Of a stretch of 64,000 bases of DNA, positions 1-23,700 are shown one piece after another (position 1 is the stretch's first letter; every line of letters begins with the position of its first letter). The position numbers were made by a program, and so were the translations under genes. The notes beneath the pieces are model-generated. The model saw only the letters and a program-made list of their open reading frames with translations, ran no database searches and was not told where the DNA came from. The DNA is from Nymphaea colorata (lineage: Eukaryota > Streptophyta > Magnoliopsida > Nymphaeales > Nymphaeaceae), in contig NC_045139.1 of NCBI RefSeq assembly GCF_008831285.2, positions 16,412,354 to 16,476,353 of the forward strand, written 5' to 3'.

Positions 1-306
1 TGGAGTATTATACATAAATAAGCAACTTACGTGGGTCTGTGTAGGCAAATGCCTACACAAGTCCACATATGCTCCACAGCTGTCATATTTGCCTTTAATG
101 AATGGCAATAGGCCATTGCAGCCTCAAAGTAGTATGACCTGGCTCTAGACTTTTATCTGATTTTTTTATTATTTAATTTTCTGAATTGTTGTATTGGAAT
201 AAACTGTTTTGCACCAATTCTCAACTGGCATTAATGATGATAAATCCTTTATATTTAGTTCGGCACAATGGTTCAATATTTCTGATGTTGATTTAGTGGT
301 GCTGGC

Positions 307-503
307 CAAGAGCGGAGCCAAGGTAGGCCCGCTTGGGTCTTGGCCCCACCTCAAATTTTTTTTAAAAAAGTTATGTATAAATTTTAAAAAATTTATTTGT
401 TTTACATAAAATTTTTGAAAAATGATATTTTGGCCCTAGTCAAAATTCAAAAACTTTAATTCGTCCTCCTCATGAAAAATTTCTAGCTCCGGCCCTGGCC
501 CTG
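307..503 (+). mobile_element. hAT-like MITE (GGAGCC family)
   Basis: Non-coding element of about 197 bp that opens with CAAGAGCGGAGCC and closes with CTCCGGCCCTGGCCCTG, so the ends are roughly inverted. The 8 bases before it (GTGCTGGC, 299-306) match the 8 after it (GTGCTTGC, 504-511) at 7 of 8 positions, as expected for a hAT target duplication. It has the same size and edge motif as the element at 2625-2820. There is no coding capacity, so it would depend on a transposase made elsewhere. The superfamily call rests on duplication length and the CAGGGG-type ends. Confidence 0.6.
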
Positions 504-2624
504 GTGCTTGCGAATGTTGGTGTTAGGTTTGAATTGTAACCTGACCCACGACAGCTGGTCAAGGGTGGGGGTCAAGACCGTTGGGTGATCCAATGAATCT
601 AGTTAGCGTGCTAAGTAATAGAGTGGCACAAATGGTGGCAGTGGATTCAGGTCAAGTCAATGTGGAGATAGAAAAGAAAAAAAAAAAAATCAAGGGATAC
701 ACTTATGCTCCTCTCAGATTTTAAGAAGGGCCTAATAATATTTTTACCAAATTTTAAAGGGAGTATAAAAACTTTTTTTTTTCTTAAAAAAGTGAATGTG
801 CTTTGAGAATGGCAGTGGACTCGTCGTTGGCCACCAATTGGCTCCGCCCCTGGGTTAAATACTTCCCTTGAAATTAGAATTGCTTTGCTGTCAAGTAACA
901 CAATGCTTCCACCTAAATGATACAAAGAAATAAAATTCATGACAACGAAGTGATGAGAGGAGTTTTACCAGGCCGCTAACTCCACCAACTAGAATGTGCT
1001 CCTTGCTGCCCAAGTAATGGATAGCAGCCAAATTTCACGGGCCTTTTCTCAAACAATATAAAAAATGGAAATGTAGAAAATTTTTGGATTCTTATCACCA
1101 ATCAATTGGTAGAAGAGATAATTTTTCTCTTCAATATTCATTGGCAATTTGTTTGATAGCCATTCGTTATCATAAAATTTAAAACCCTATGTTATATTAT
1201 GCCCGACATGTGGGGGGTCGTTCCAACTCATACTAATAAAGACAGCAGTGTGTCATTCCTCCTTTCTCACCAAGTGATGGGTAGGGAACAGGTTTAGTTG
1301 GGTGGTATGTTATAGCGGCATTTTCGATTCAATTCTTGAAGAGTGCTATCTTGATGGTATTGAAAAGTAGTATTGATGTTGATATTAGAGATAATGAGAC
1401 CAAGTGAACCTGTTCTTATCTCTTCCTCTTCTTCTTCTTCTTCTCTCTCTCTCAAAGTCGGAGTACTTTGAATTTCAAAGTGTTTGCATCTGTCACGGTT
1501 GGGGAAAAAAAAAAAAGATTGCCTTTAGTTATCCCCCCTTTATCTTATGTGTTTGAGGGAAAAAACAAAGAAAAAATATTTTCAAACCTTCCAACCAGCA
1601 ATTGATGGCCTCGGTTTTGCATTGCTGCGATTGCAAAGATTCAACCCATTCACTAGAGCCAAGAAGAGAAAATTTCAAAGAGAAAGGGTATAAAAGGCTT
1701 TGGCATTTCCACAAAGGATCAGAATGGCTTTTTCGAAGCTTTGATTCTAAGGAACACAAAATCTCCCTGTCTCTGTCTCTCATCTTCACCAGCTGGGCCA
1801 AGGACTGCCTCATGCTTTTTCTACAAGCCTTGTTAGTGCGGTTTCAAGGTCCCACCTTTTAGCTGTAACATTACGTAGGAGAAATTTTTTTATTTCTAAA
1901 ATTTTTGATTCGAGACCGACCTTGCTTGACGACTTTCAACCGAGATTTACTTCTACAAATGCCTTTCGATTCAATTAAGTTAAAGGAAGGAAATATTTTT
2001 TTCGTAAGACAGTGAACCAACATTTCTCAGATTGAAAGAAAAACATAACAAAGCATAAAATTTCGCTCGTTTCAGAGCAACAGAGAGCTTAATTCAAGGC
2101 CTTTATTAAACAATTCAGGTACTTCAAATTTTTAATTATATGTAAAAGTAGATCCTTCAATGATTTTGTTTCTTTTAAAATAAAAAGGAGATTGTCATGC
2201 TTGGTTCATGTGGATTACATCACGATAATGGGACTGAATGATGAAGGGCCATGTCATCCACTATGCGAATCGAGGGGGAAGGGGCAATCGGTCCATCGCT
2301 GTAACCTTTTAATGGAGATTGTTTGAATGATGAAGGACCATCTCGCTCTCTCCCTTTCCTTTATATTAGATAAATTTTCTGTCTCGCCTTATTGAGGCCC
2401 ATGTAGTGCTCCGGCACGATCTTATCAATCAAACATGGACACGCTGCATTTGACATTTAACTAAGTGATGATTGCGTTTTCTCCGAGTGAGTGGGATGGA
2501 TTGGAATTACTGCGTAAATGAGAACTTTTTGTGTGTATGATTTTAAGGCGGCGTTAGTACTTGAAGTAGGTTTTATGTACCGTGAACAATTAGATATCAC
2601 AATCTATCCTATAAGCACAGGAAC

Positions 2625-2820
2625 CAGGGGCGAAGCCAAGATTTTCTTTAGGGGGGGCCGACAGTACAACTTTTGAATCTCGGTAGGATCAAATTAAATT
2701 CAAATCCAAAAAATACACGACACAATTAAAAAATTATATTTTTTTCAATGTAATTTTTTTTTCATTGACCAGGGTGGGGCCATGGCCTAGGCAAGCCCCC
2801 CCCCCCTCCCTCCACCCCTG
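2625..2820 (+). mobile_element. hAT-like MITE (GGAGCC family)
   Basis: Non-coding element of 196 bp running from CAGGGGCGAAGCC to CCACCCCTG, giving CAGGGG/CCCCTG inverted tips. It is flanked by ACAGGAAC (2617-2624) and ACAGAAAC (2821-2828), an 8-bp target duplication with one mismatch. Its interior is AT-rich with a C-run near 2797-2806. Length and ends match the copy at 307-503. The call as hAT is an inference from the 8-bp duplication and tip sequence. Confidence 0.65.
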
Positions 2821-3401
2821 ACAGAAACATAGGGAATAGGATTGGCAACACATATTCAAATCATGCTGTAAACTGACCAGCTAAGCTCCTAGAAGCTGAT
2901 TGTGTTCAATCAATTAAGTAAATTTAAGGGGACGTGAAGTTGGGTCCTCACCGTTTACAGATGATGGCCTTCTCTGTGAAGAATAGCACCCCTAGCCACC
3001 TATTTACCACTCCTCCCAACTATTACTAGTTTACCCCTTCTTCAGTTTTTACATTCTCTGAATTCCACTAGAAAAGGCATTCTAAGAAAGGTTATCGCTT
3101 TAAAAACAAGAAAAGACTAGGAAAAAAAAAACGTTCCAATCGTTCCACAACCAAGACCAGAGAAAACAGTTTATTCATTCACAAAGAGCTTATGAAAATG
3201 ATGGAAGAGATCAAGTCAAAATAAATACAAAACTACCACCAGAGGCCAAAAGAAATTACACTCTTTGCTCAAGTGATACAACAACGTGAACGTTCCGTTG
3301 AATGCGTGCCGTGTTAGAATGTCCTGAAATTTTTGAAGTAGACCTTTGCATACGACGATAGGTCATGACTGCCACCACCGGATTTAGAGTTCCGAGAATC
3401 A

Positions 3402-15484
<12,083 letters not shown>

Positions 15485-16973
15485 TCTCGCGAGGGCTGAG
15501 GCTTGACGCCTGAGACTTCTGGCAAGAGGCCGGGAGAGCGAAGGGGGTGGAGGAGGAGGCAGAGGAAGGAAAGCGTGGAACGATCGGATCCTCCTGCTTC
15601 CCTCCGATCGTCCCCTCCTCTTTTCTAGGGAGAACTCCTCTCGGGTTCGTTCGCTTCTCTGCTTTTGGCGCGCGCTTGGCGGTCATATAAATCCGTTTCC
15701 GCTCCCGCTGGCCGTTTACGTTTTCCCCGGTTTTTGTCTTCCCTATTTTTTGCCTTTCCTTGGGTTCTTTTTAACTAAGGACCGTTAGTTTGGTACTAAT
15801 CCCGGAAATGATCTTCCAACTTTTCAATTTTTACGAACTTTTTTTTTTTTTGAAGGCAGAAGACCGATGTTCGGTTCTTCGGACCACGCTGTAAAAAAAG
15901 GCTATCTATCTTTTTACTTTATCCTTGCCTTTTGTTAAGAAATGAAAATCACGTACATTCGTTCTTTCTAATATGAAAAAGAAAAATTGTTTTTAACTCA
16001 AAGCATTATTGAGCTTTCGTATATATCCACAGTTTTTGCATTCCAATAGTATATTTAAATTTGTTAAAAAATAATTCTTATAGCAACATGAGATCTTAAA
16101 TCGCCTTGGATCTTAAATCTAAGATTGTAAAATGCAGCCTTAAGATTTTGATAAATGTGATAGTTATACCTGACCAATCAAGTGATGCAATTCCTAATCC
16201 ATCAAATCGAGCATTTGGGTCATATTTAGGTACTTTTCAATATGGTTTAGTGCCTAGTGAAAAGATAGTGCAAATTTATCTTAGTACAGCGTTCTACTCC
16301 ATATGACATTAGAGCATAGAACGCACAGGAATTGAGTAGGCAATATGTCATTTCTGTGTTAGTAATCCTACCAGTTATGTTATGCTCTTTGAAGCCCATA
16401 GACATCACATTAAAATATAAAAGCTAAAGTCTCTTAATAAAATTCTTGAAACTTCCAAAGAATAGCGTGTAACTAAGTAGAAAAGGATGCATATTGTCAA
16501 AACCTAACGTAATTTAACTGGAGATTAAGGCTGGACCTTTCAAATATGAGAAGAATATATCTTTTCTAAAAAGAAAGAGGTTAATCATTGAACCATACCC
16601 GCCAATGTTATCAAAATACTTGAAAATGATACGCATTAACTTGTATCGTATCGTCTATCTATCTATTGAAGCAAATTCATGAAACACTTATTATCAAAAA
16701 AATATATCTCAGACGCCAATTGAATCCTCTTCAACGCATAATATTGAGAACGCTAATTGAATGAGTAATTCAATAATAGATCTCGGATCTAATCGATATT
16801 GACGTACCGGGTATCTATTGATAGAAAGTATTTTAGCAAGCCCCACAATCCAAAACAAAGCTGTTAGAATAGGTTGGAGAGATCACAAAATCTTTTACAC
16901 CTTTTCTATCTAATTAATGGAGGAGCGGAGCCCGCTATGTTAAAAACTTTTCAAAAGTTAGCCTTTTTTACAC

Positions 16974-16975
<2 letters not shown>

Positions 16976-17037
<62 letters not shown>
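16976..17037. repeat. (AT)n microsatellite
   Basis: About 30 uninterrupted AT units. It forms the left border of the element at 17038-17480, whose right side is also a TA microsatellite. Confidence 0.95.
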
Positions 17038-17039
<2 letters not shown>

Positions 17040-17474
17040 GAGGAAACAATGACTCTGATTAAATAAAATCATCCAATCATCTAATCAAGGCCCTCAATCT
17101 AAATCAAATGGATGAATGAGAGAAAAACAAAAAGAAAAATGTGTAACTAATATTAGATAACGAAAATATTTATCACATTTTTTTTCTTATTTTTCTTTTA
17201 ACTGTTCATCATTTTGGATTGGGCGTGCAAATTAGATGGCTAGGTGAATTTAAAACACTAAAGTCACCCAACTATTTAACCAATGTCGTCCACTAAAAAA
17301 CAGATGGATGGTTGAGAGACAAATAAGGAAAAAAATGTGTAAACTAATATTAGATGATAAAAATATCCATCACCTTATTTTCTTTATTTTTCTCTCAACT
17401 GTTTTTCATATTGAATCGGATTCTACAGATTAAATGGCTGGGTGACTTTAAAAAGCTAGTCACCATTTAATTTT

Positions 17475-17480
<6 letters not shown>
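17038..17480. mobile_element. TA-microsatellite-bounded MITE, tandem dimer (Micron-like)
   Basis: The left end reads TGACTCTGATTAAATAAAATC. The right end, read inverted, reads GTGACTAGCTTTTTAAAGTC followed by ACCCAGCC, a long imperfect terminal inverted repeat. The core AAAAATGTGTAACTAATATT followed by a TATTTTTCT...CTGTT segment occurs twice, about 197 bp apart, so this copy is a tandem dimer. Both borders are TA-repeat arrays, as in the rice Micron elements that target microsatellites. Related single copies lie near 48950 and 52430. It has no coding capacity. The Micron comparison is by layout, not by sequence. Confidence 0.55.

Positions 17481-17483
<3 letters not shown>

Positions 17484-17572
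<89 letters not shown>
17484..17572. repeat. (TA)n(GA)n microsatellite
   Basis: A TA array of about 23 units to 17530 runs straight into a GA array to about 17572 with one interruption. It forms the right border of the preceding element. Confidence 0.95.
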
Positions 17573-18567
17573 TTTTATGGGAACTCTTGAGTGCCTAACC
17601 CCAATGGAAGTAATGAACAAACTTTTTAATGGGATCTGAGAAGCGTTAATAAGTGGACCTGATGGTCTCGTTAAAAGTAGTGTAATAGTGATGGTTCTAA
17701 TCATCAAGATCAACACCACCAAAGGCTAGATATTAGCTTCAAATTGTCAATCTTCGGACTCGGAAATTAATGTTTGCAATTTGAATGTCAGTCAAACATG
17801 GAGTGCCTAGCTCTGAAAACTTCAAGAGACTTTTACTGCGTTTCCCATAAAGATCTTGTCTAAAAAGAATAGCATTACCAAAAGTTTTACCAAAGCTTTT
17901 TTTTTTTTTTTTTGTAGATAGGAAGTGGATCAATTATTACCTAATATCATTCCATGGCAAGCAAACAAAAAAAAAAAAACCTATTAACTTGTATACCTCC
18001 ATTAAACTAGGTCCTAATACCAGCCAAGTTTTTTTTTTTTTTTTGGGCACTCGAGTCACTAGCATAGTTGCACCATATAATTTTAAAGTCACGGTAACGT
18101 AATTTTGAATTTCTTTCATAAAACTTTTGATGGGTTGGTGTCGGGAGTGGCTCACACCAGCCCTCCATGTATCTCTGCCACTAAATCCCTTTTTTTTTTT
18201 GTCTCAATTTTTTCTCATCTTATTTCCATGAGACTTGGTAGTTGTGGCTCACCCATCAATTAAAAAAGACACTCAAGAAATGACCAAATTCACTTTAATG
18301 GTCTCTACTCTATTTTTTTTTTAAAAAAAATTGTATATAAATTCTGGACTTTTTTTTAAAAAAAAAAATGTACATAAATTCTGGACTTGTTAAAATTTTG
18401 AAACTATAGTTCAGTCTTCACAATGAAAAATTTCTGACTCCGCCCCTTACCATAATAAAACTCAAGTTCGAGCAAGTTCGAGAAATAAACAGATAGAGTT
18501 GAAGTTTTAGAAATCGTTCAAACTTTCAATGCAGCCGGCACGAACCCAAGGAGTGTCACGTTTCTAG

Positions 18568-18997
18568 AGAAGAGATGTCAAATGCCAAATGATTTTATTT
18601 GAATGGGGTGTACCCTTTATCATGTCTGATGTATCAGATGTTTAGATTCAAATTAGGATTAAAAAAGAAACGAAGAAAAGTCTATACCATACGAGAATCT
18701 GATTTTTTACTTCACAATTTGAATCTAACTAGAAGTCGACTTTTATTTTCACATCCGAATTCGAATCAGACTTTTGGATACATAATGGGATCCAAACTAC
18801 ATTACTATATGTTAAAAACCAACTGTCAAAATATTTGTTTGAAACTGAATCAGACATTTATTAAAAGCCAAATCTGAATCTTATTGGATGTGATAAATCT
18901 GCATCCAATCAACTTTATTAATTGAATGTTAAATTTATTTCCATATTCAACTTTTTTTTTAAAGCAACTTGATTAGATATCTTATTCGACATCCCAA
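18568..18997 (+). mobile_element. hAT-type MITE, GATCCGAATC family, degenerate copy
   Basis: The left edge GAGATGTCAAAT and right edge TTCGACATCCCA are eroded forms of the TAGGGATG..CATCCCTA tips of the intact copy at 50471-50882. The interior shares strings such as GTTTAGATTCAAAT, CACAATTTGAATC and GATATCTTATTC in the same order and orientation. No flanking duplication is visible. Confidence 0.5.
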
Positions 18998-19374
18998 TTA
19001 CTGGAAACAATTCTATCTACAAAAATTAAACTAGTGCATCGTTGCAATCTCCAAAAGCACATTACAATTGAATTAAAGGCAATCTCCAACCGTCAGCTTG
19101 GAAGCTGTCGAGAATGGCGTCCCTCTCTCGCTTTTCATCATTGGAATTTGCTTGGTCCATCGAGAGTCTTTAAGTGTGAATTAATAAAGAAATTAATTGG
19201 TAGCTGCCAAAGTGCTCCACCACATGACCCGCAATAATGGAGGAAGCAAGGAGAAAATCGCCATGAGTGGTTCATGGAGACCAGTCTTTATGGGCATTCA
19301 TCATGAGAACCCTTCACAATGAGAACCCTTCACAGTGTCTAAGCTTCAACAAGCACGTCAACCCACGTCAACCA

Positions 19375-19446
19375 GTCGTTGTAGTATAGTGGTGAGTATT
19401 CCCGCCTGTCACGCGGGTGACCCGGGTTCGATCCCCGGCAACGGCG
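19375..19446 (+). tRNA. tRNA-Asp (GUC)
   Basis: A 72-nt cloverleaf without intron. Acceptor arm GTCGTTG pairs with CAACGGC, the anticodon arm CCGCCTGTCACGCGG presents GTC, and the T arm is CCGGGTTCGATCCCCGG. A CAA motif lies just upstream and a TTTTT run follows within about 15 nt, as expected for plant RNA polymerase III genes. It is identical to the copy at 20637-20708. The 1.2 kb between them is AT-rich without a gene, and the flanks are not shared. Confidence 0.97.
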
Positions 19447-20636
19447 CTTCTTTGGCTTTTTCAAGAACGTGCTCATCATTTTTGGTCCTACTTTGATCTG
19501 GATCTTTCCCTTTTATGTGGTGCCAACTTTATTCTTCTACCTTACTTTAATGGAGTAGCTTCAACATTGCATTGCAACTTATGACAAACAAAGGTAAAGT
19601 TAGAAATTTTTTTTTATGAAGTAATAAATATATAATTAACAAATTTTCAATTGATTTTGAGACAGGGACATAGGCCTATTGGAGCTACCTTATATAATTA
19701 GACCCAGTCCATTGACATTATCCTTGCTTGGATGTTATACCAATATCCTTAAGGATACTCCTCGTGCCCATAATCATAAATGATGTGGACCTTAGAAGTT
19801 ACATTTTAAGCAAAGATGTATAAGAGAAATACAGAACATTTGTAAGAGCACCTTTGAAAGAAAGGGAACCTCTATTTCTGCTACAGTTCTGTCCTACTCT
19901 AGAAGATATCTTATCTCTTTAAGTTAAGGAACTATTTTCACTCTTAAATCAGAGACAAATTATCCAAGTGAGTATTATTAGATAAATTATCAATAACTCC
20001 TAAAGCTCAAGAAAATAGTAAAAGTGCATGCGTTTTGATGATCTCAGATTTAAAACGTGGATTTCCTTAAGCATATGGTTTCTGCAAACTAAGGGTTTAA
20101 GAACCATGAATTTAAGATCCTCAACATGCTTCAAGCCCGAGGATCTCGTGTAAATAGGAGACGAGGGCTTTGACTTGAGATCCATAAATTTGAAGATGCA
20201 AGGTTTGCACGTCCATGATGTAATCCTTGCATCTTTCAAGCAAGGAATTTCAACTCTTCTAATTGAAAATCATATGTTCTTCGATTTCAATTCCTTGTAA
20301 GGTTTACAAATTCAGGATATAAGGCCTATGGTATTCAAGGATCTTAGCATGCAATTTGAGCGAAGTGTAGAAACAAATATCACAATAACTCACTACGGTT
20401 TTCCTTTTTTTCGTTCTTCTCTTCAAGACGGACAGCACCAGAGTTCACGATTGCTTCCTTTCTATTGTTTTGTGATAAAACTTACTTCTTTTAAACCACC
20501 CAAATAGAATATCAATTTCTCAACTTTTTTTAACATAAAAAAAAAAGCAGTAGCTTTTGTAAGTTTATTGGCTTGTATAAAGGAAATTTTGCGTTAATGT
20601 AGAATTGGGTTCTTCTATTAATGTAGAACAACTGAA

Positions 20637-20708
20637 GTCGTTGTAGTATAGTGGTGAGTATTCCCGCCTGTCACGCGGGTGACCCGGGTTCGATCCCCGG
20701 CAACGGCG
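20637..20708 (+). tRNA. tRNA-Asp (GUC), second copy
   Basis: Identical over all 72 nt to the gene at 19375-19446 and on the same strand. Upstream is GAACAACTGAA with a CAA motif, and downstream a TTTTT run starts about 4 nt after the gene. The stem pairing is complete, so it is probably functional. The surrounding DNA differs from that of the first copy. Confidence 0.97.
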
Positions 20709-23700
20709 TCATTTTTATATTTGCCTTATGTGATAGGCGCATACATATTTTCAGGTTTTGCTGGTACATATATTTTCAGATATGATCCTGATATCTTTGT
20801 GTATCTTGAACGTAGGACAAGCGTTGCATGGGACCAATCAAGCGTCGAGAGAAGTAGAGGACCTCTATATATTTACGTTTCTTCATCAACCTTCAAATAG
20901 AAGAGGAAACTGAAGCTGCTCTGTTTTGGGAAAGCTTCCATAGAACCGTTAATACCAAGCTTGGACTGCAAAAGTTGTTTATTTTAAACTCCATAACTTC
21001 GCCGCGTGACTTTCGAAGAGAAACTTCGGTACACCTGCTTTCTTCAGCCCTGATTTGAGCGTTCGAAATTAATTTAGCCCGCATACATTTTGTTGATGGT
21101 ATTTTTGTAGTTCACTTTTTATGACGTTTTGTTTCAATTGTTCTTTTGAAAACAAAACCATTTAAGATCAGGTATTCGGTAGCCAGGTATGTCTACATAA
21201 CATTTTTTAAATTAAAATATGAAATTGCACAATCATCTTCATAAGCGCTGCCTACGTATGATCTCAATTGTGCATCAAATCCTGTATTAATTCTCACCTA
21301 ATAATTTATATTTTTCAACCCTACAGTTTGCTTTGAAATACCATTTTGGTCGTCTTTCTCAGCCAATAAATGTTCATTCATCTCCAGAAAATAGGACAGG
21401 TCCTTCCTACTCTTCCTCTTAAGGCATTTCTCACAACTCCAAAGTAATCCACACACACATTTGCCATGGCCACCAGTCAGGCAAGCTCCACCCAGACTTT
21501 GGACCAAATCTCCTTGAGCAGCATATTGCATTTTGTGGTATGGAAGAAGGACCTGGAGGTTATGAAAACTGATCAGAAGTGGCTTCCCTTAATTGCAAAT
21601 GCCTTTGAGTAGTGAAGTCCATACGAAAGCCATTTCAAGGGTGAAACAGGAGGAGAAACTTCTCCCCAAACAGCCGAAGCTCTTTCCCTCCACCCACAAG
21701 GTCCCAAGTCTTTTTGGGACCTGAGTAGAGACCAAGATACCCATCATTAATTAGAGTGCCACAGATTCATCGTTTACAATTCAAAATAGTTACATCACAA
21801 TCAAATTGGCTTGACAGCCAGACTTCCACCAGACCATCAGTGATTCACGACTCCAGCAAGCTTGTAACTGATCCTAACATTAAATTTCTTTAACCAATGC
21901 ATCCATCACTTCACGCAGAAAAAGAGAAAGCACCCAAGGATCGGCCTCTTGGGGCCCTTCCATTTGAAGCATAACCCACCTAACCCGATGAATAGGATTT
22001 ACGTAGTTTCTCTTTTTGAACACAGCACAGCGATCTTTTTCACAATTTTTTGTAGCAAGAAATTGATGTAGGTGTCCTTAGAAGACCTTCATATATTCTC
22101 AAAAATAGCAGCCGAAGACTAAAATAGGAACTCAAGAAGCAAATTTGTTCAAACACTCAAATGACTTCACTAGATTCTCAAAAGAATGAAGCAAAGCAAC
22201 CTAACATTTTTCTCCACGCAGAGATTTCAAATGAGCAGACTTAAAAAATCAGACACCGCAACGGGATTCGAAGTTTGCAAACCTGGTTGTCTGCACTTCT
22301 TTCTTCACGGTTCTAACCAACAGCAGCATTGATTAACAGTCAAACTAGAAACCTAATGGTAAGTGAAATGACATATGATCACCGGTCCGGAGACGGTCGA
22401 TCATTAGACTACCAAAAGTCAACATCTTGAGAATCGAATGAAAATAACACGAGGTGGTTGTTGCATATACAAGATTTAACTGTTAAAAATTCATGTATAA
22501 TAGATATTGACACAAGTGTATCACCATAAAGAGAGGGGAAAGCATTAACTCAACAAATACAAAATGATCTTCAGGGATTACATTCACTGTAACTCAAGAA
22601 ATAGAAATTGATCTTCACAGTTGATGTTTGCCAATCTCGCCGTTGATGATGCTCTCTATGAATTAAAAAAAATGATAAAACAGGGAAAACCATGCAAAAT
22701 TCAATACTAGCATCATCCACATCAAATATGATCGCCCTCCAGCCCTTTTCCTACAAAAGGCAGCAGTACATTAAACGAAGAGGAAATAGCCCTTGATAAT
22801 ATGATCTTGTAATTTCCATCAACTCATTAGATTGACAGGCAGAAGCAGCTTAAACAAAGAGAAATAACCCTTGGCCTTAATAGTGTGATCACGTAATTAC
22901 CATGAACTCGTTAGCTAGACAATTTTGTATTCATCTTAATTTTGAAAAAAGTAGAGAGTAAATATGAAAGGAGCAGTAGTCAATGAAGAAGCCACTAACA
23001 TCATAAGCCATACTAAAGGAAATTCCACACGCAGGCTACCAGTCTTAATACCAATAGATCATGCAATTAAGATAAAAGGCTAACTTGTTTATAGACCAAG
23101 CAATTAAAAGCAACAGTAACATCCTTCAGTCATCCAAAGGAATACTTGAAATATGTCGAAAGAGGCAGAAGTCTCAATGATGAATTAAGACAAATAGATT
23201 TTTCAGTAACCACATGTATAACAAAATCATTTAATAAACAAAAGTATCCAAAGCCTCACACACTGCATTGCATCATATGTTTTCCTTGGAGCCAACCAAT
23301 TTGCTTACTTATATGTAAACCAACAAAAAAAAAAAGAAGAAGAAAGATTGGATAACATGAAGACCTACTGGCTCAACTCGAAGAAATACAATCAGGCAAA
23401 GGCTTCACAAGAAAACATATTTGCTTAAATGAAAGAATTAACTTTTCGGCGGAATTTTGTTATTGATTTAATCGATTTAAACAAGTATAAATACGAACTA
23501 GGTTTAGCAACTACTTCCAGTAAAGAAACTACTCCTACAGGGTTTTTCTTACAAAACAGAGACTTACTCCTAAGGAGAAAAAAGACTCTCATAATTAAAA
23601 GCTTCTCCTGAAAGTGCAAACAATTACAAACAGCTTCTATAAGTGTGTGGATTGTAACAGAATATAAAGGAAAAAAGCAATCATGTCCTCCAAAGAAGGA

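Larger units (their letters stand above)
1..3401. other. Gene-free flank with small DNA elements
   Basis: No open frame here resembles a known protein; all are short and lack splice support. The stretch is AT-rich with homopolymer runs, a CTT/CT microsatellite near 1425-1455 and two small hAT-like elements listed separately. A further relative seems to end near 852, where the sequence reads CTCCGCCCCTG, but its left end is not clear. The right end of the stretch, up to the stop codon at 3402, should be 3'UTR and downstream flank of the minus-strand ARF-GAP gene. Confidence 0.6.
15485..19374. other. ARF-GAP promoter side and repeat-rich intergenic DNA
   Basis: The first 200 bp or so left of 15700 is GC-rich and forms the 5'UTR and promoter of the minus-strand ARF-GAP gene. 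The rest is AT-rich without a supportable gene. It holds a long AT microsatellite, the TA-bounded element at 17038-17480, poly-T runs, and near 18300-18447 a decayed relative of the GGAGCC-family element ending GACTCCGCCCCT. Confidence 0.6.

Noticed and set aside
20000-20239. 79-codon minus-strand frame with repeated FMDLKSK / LKFMVLK words
   Set aside because: The repeats mirror low-complexity words such as AAATTCATG and AAGATCC in the DNA, similar to words near 51130 and 41760; more likely an unclassified dispersed repeat than a gene.
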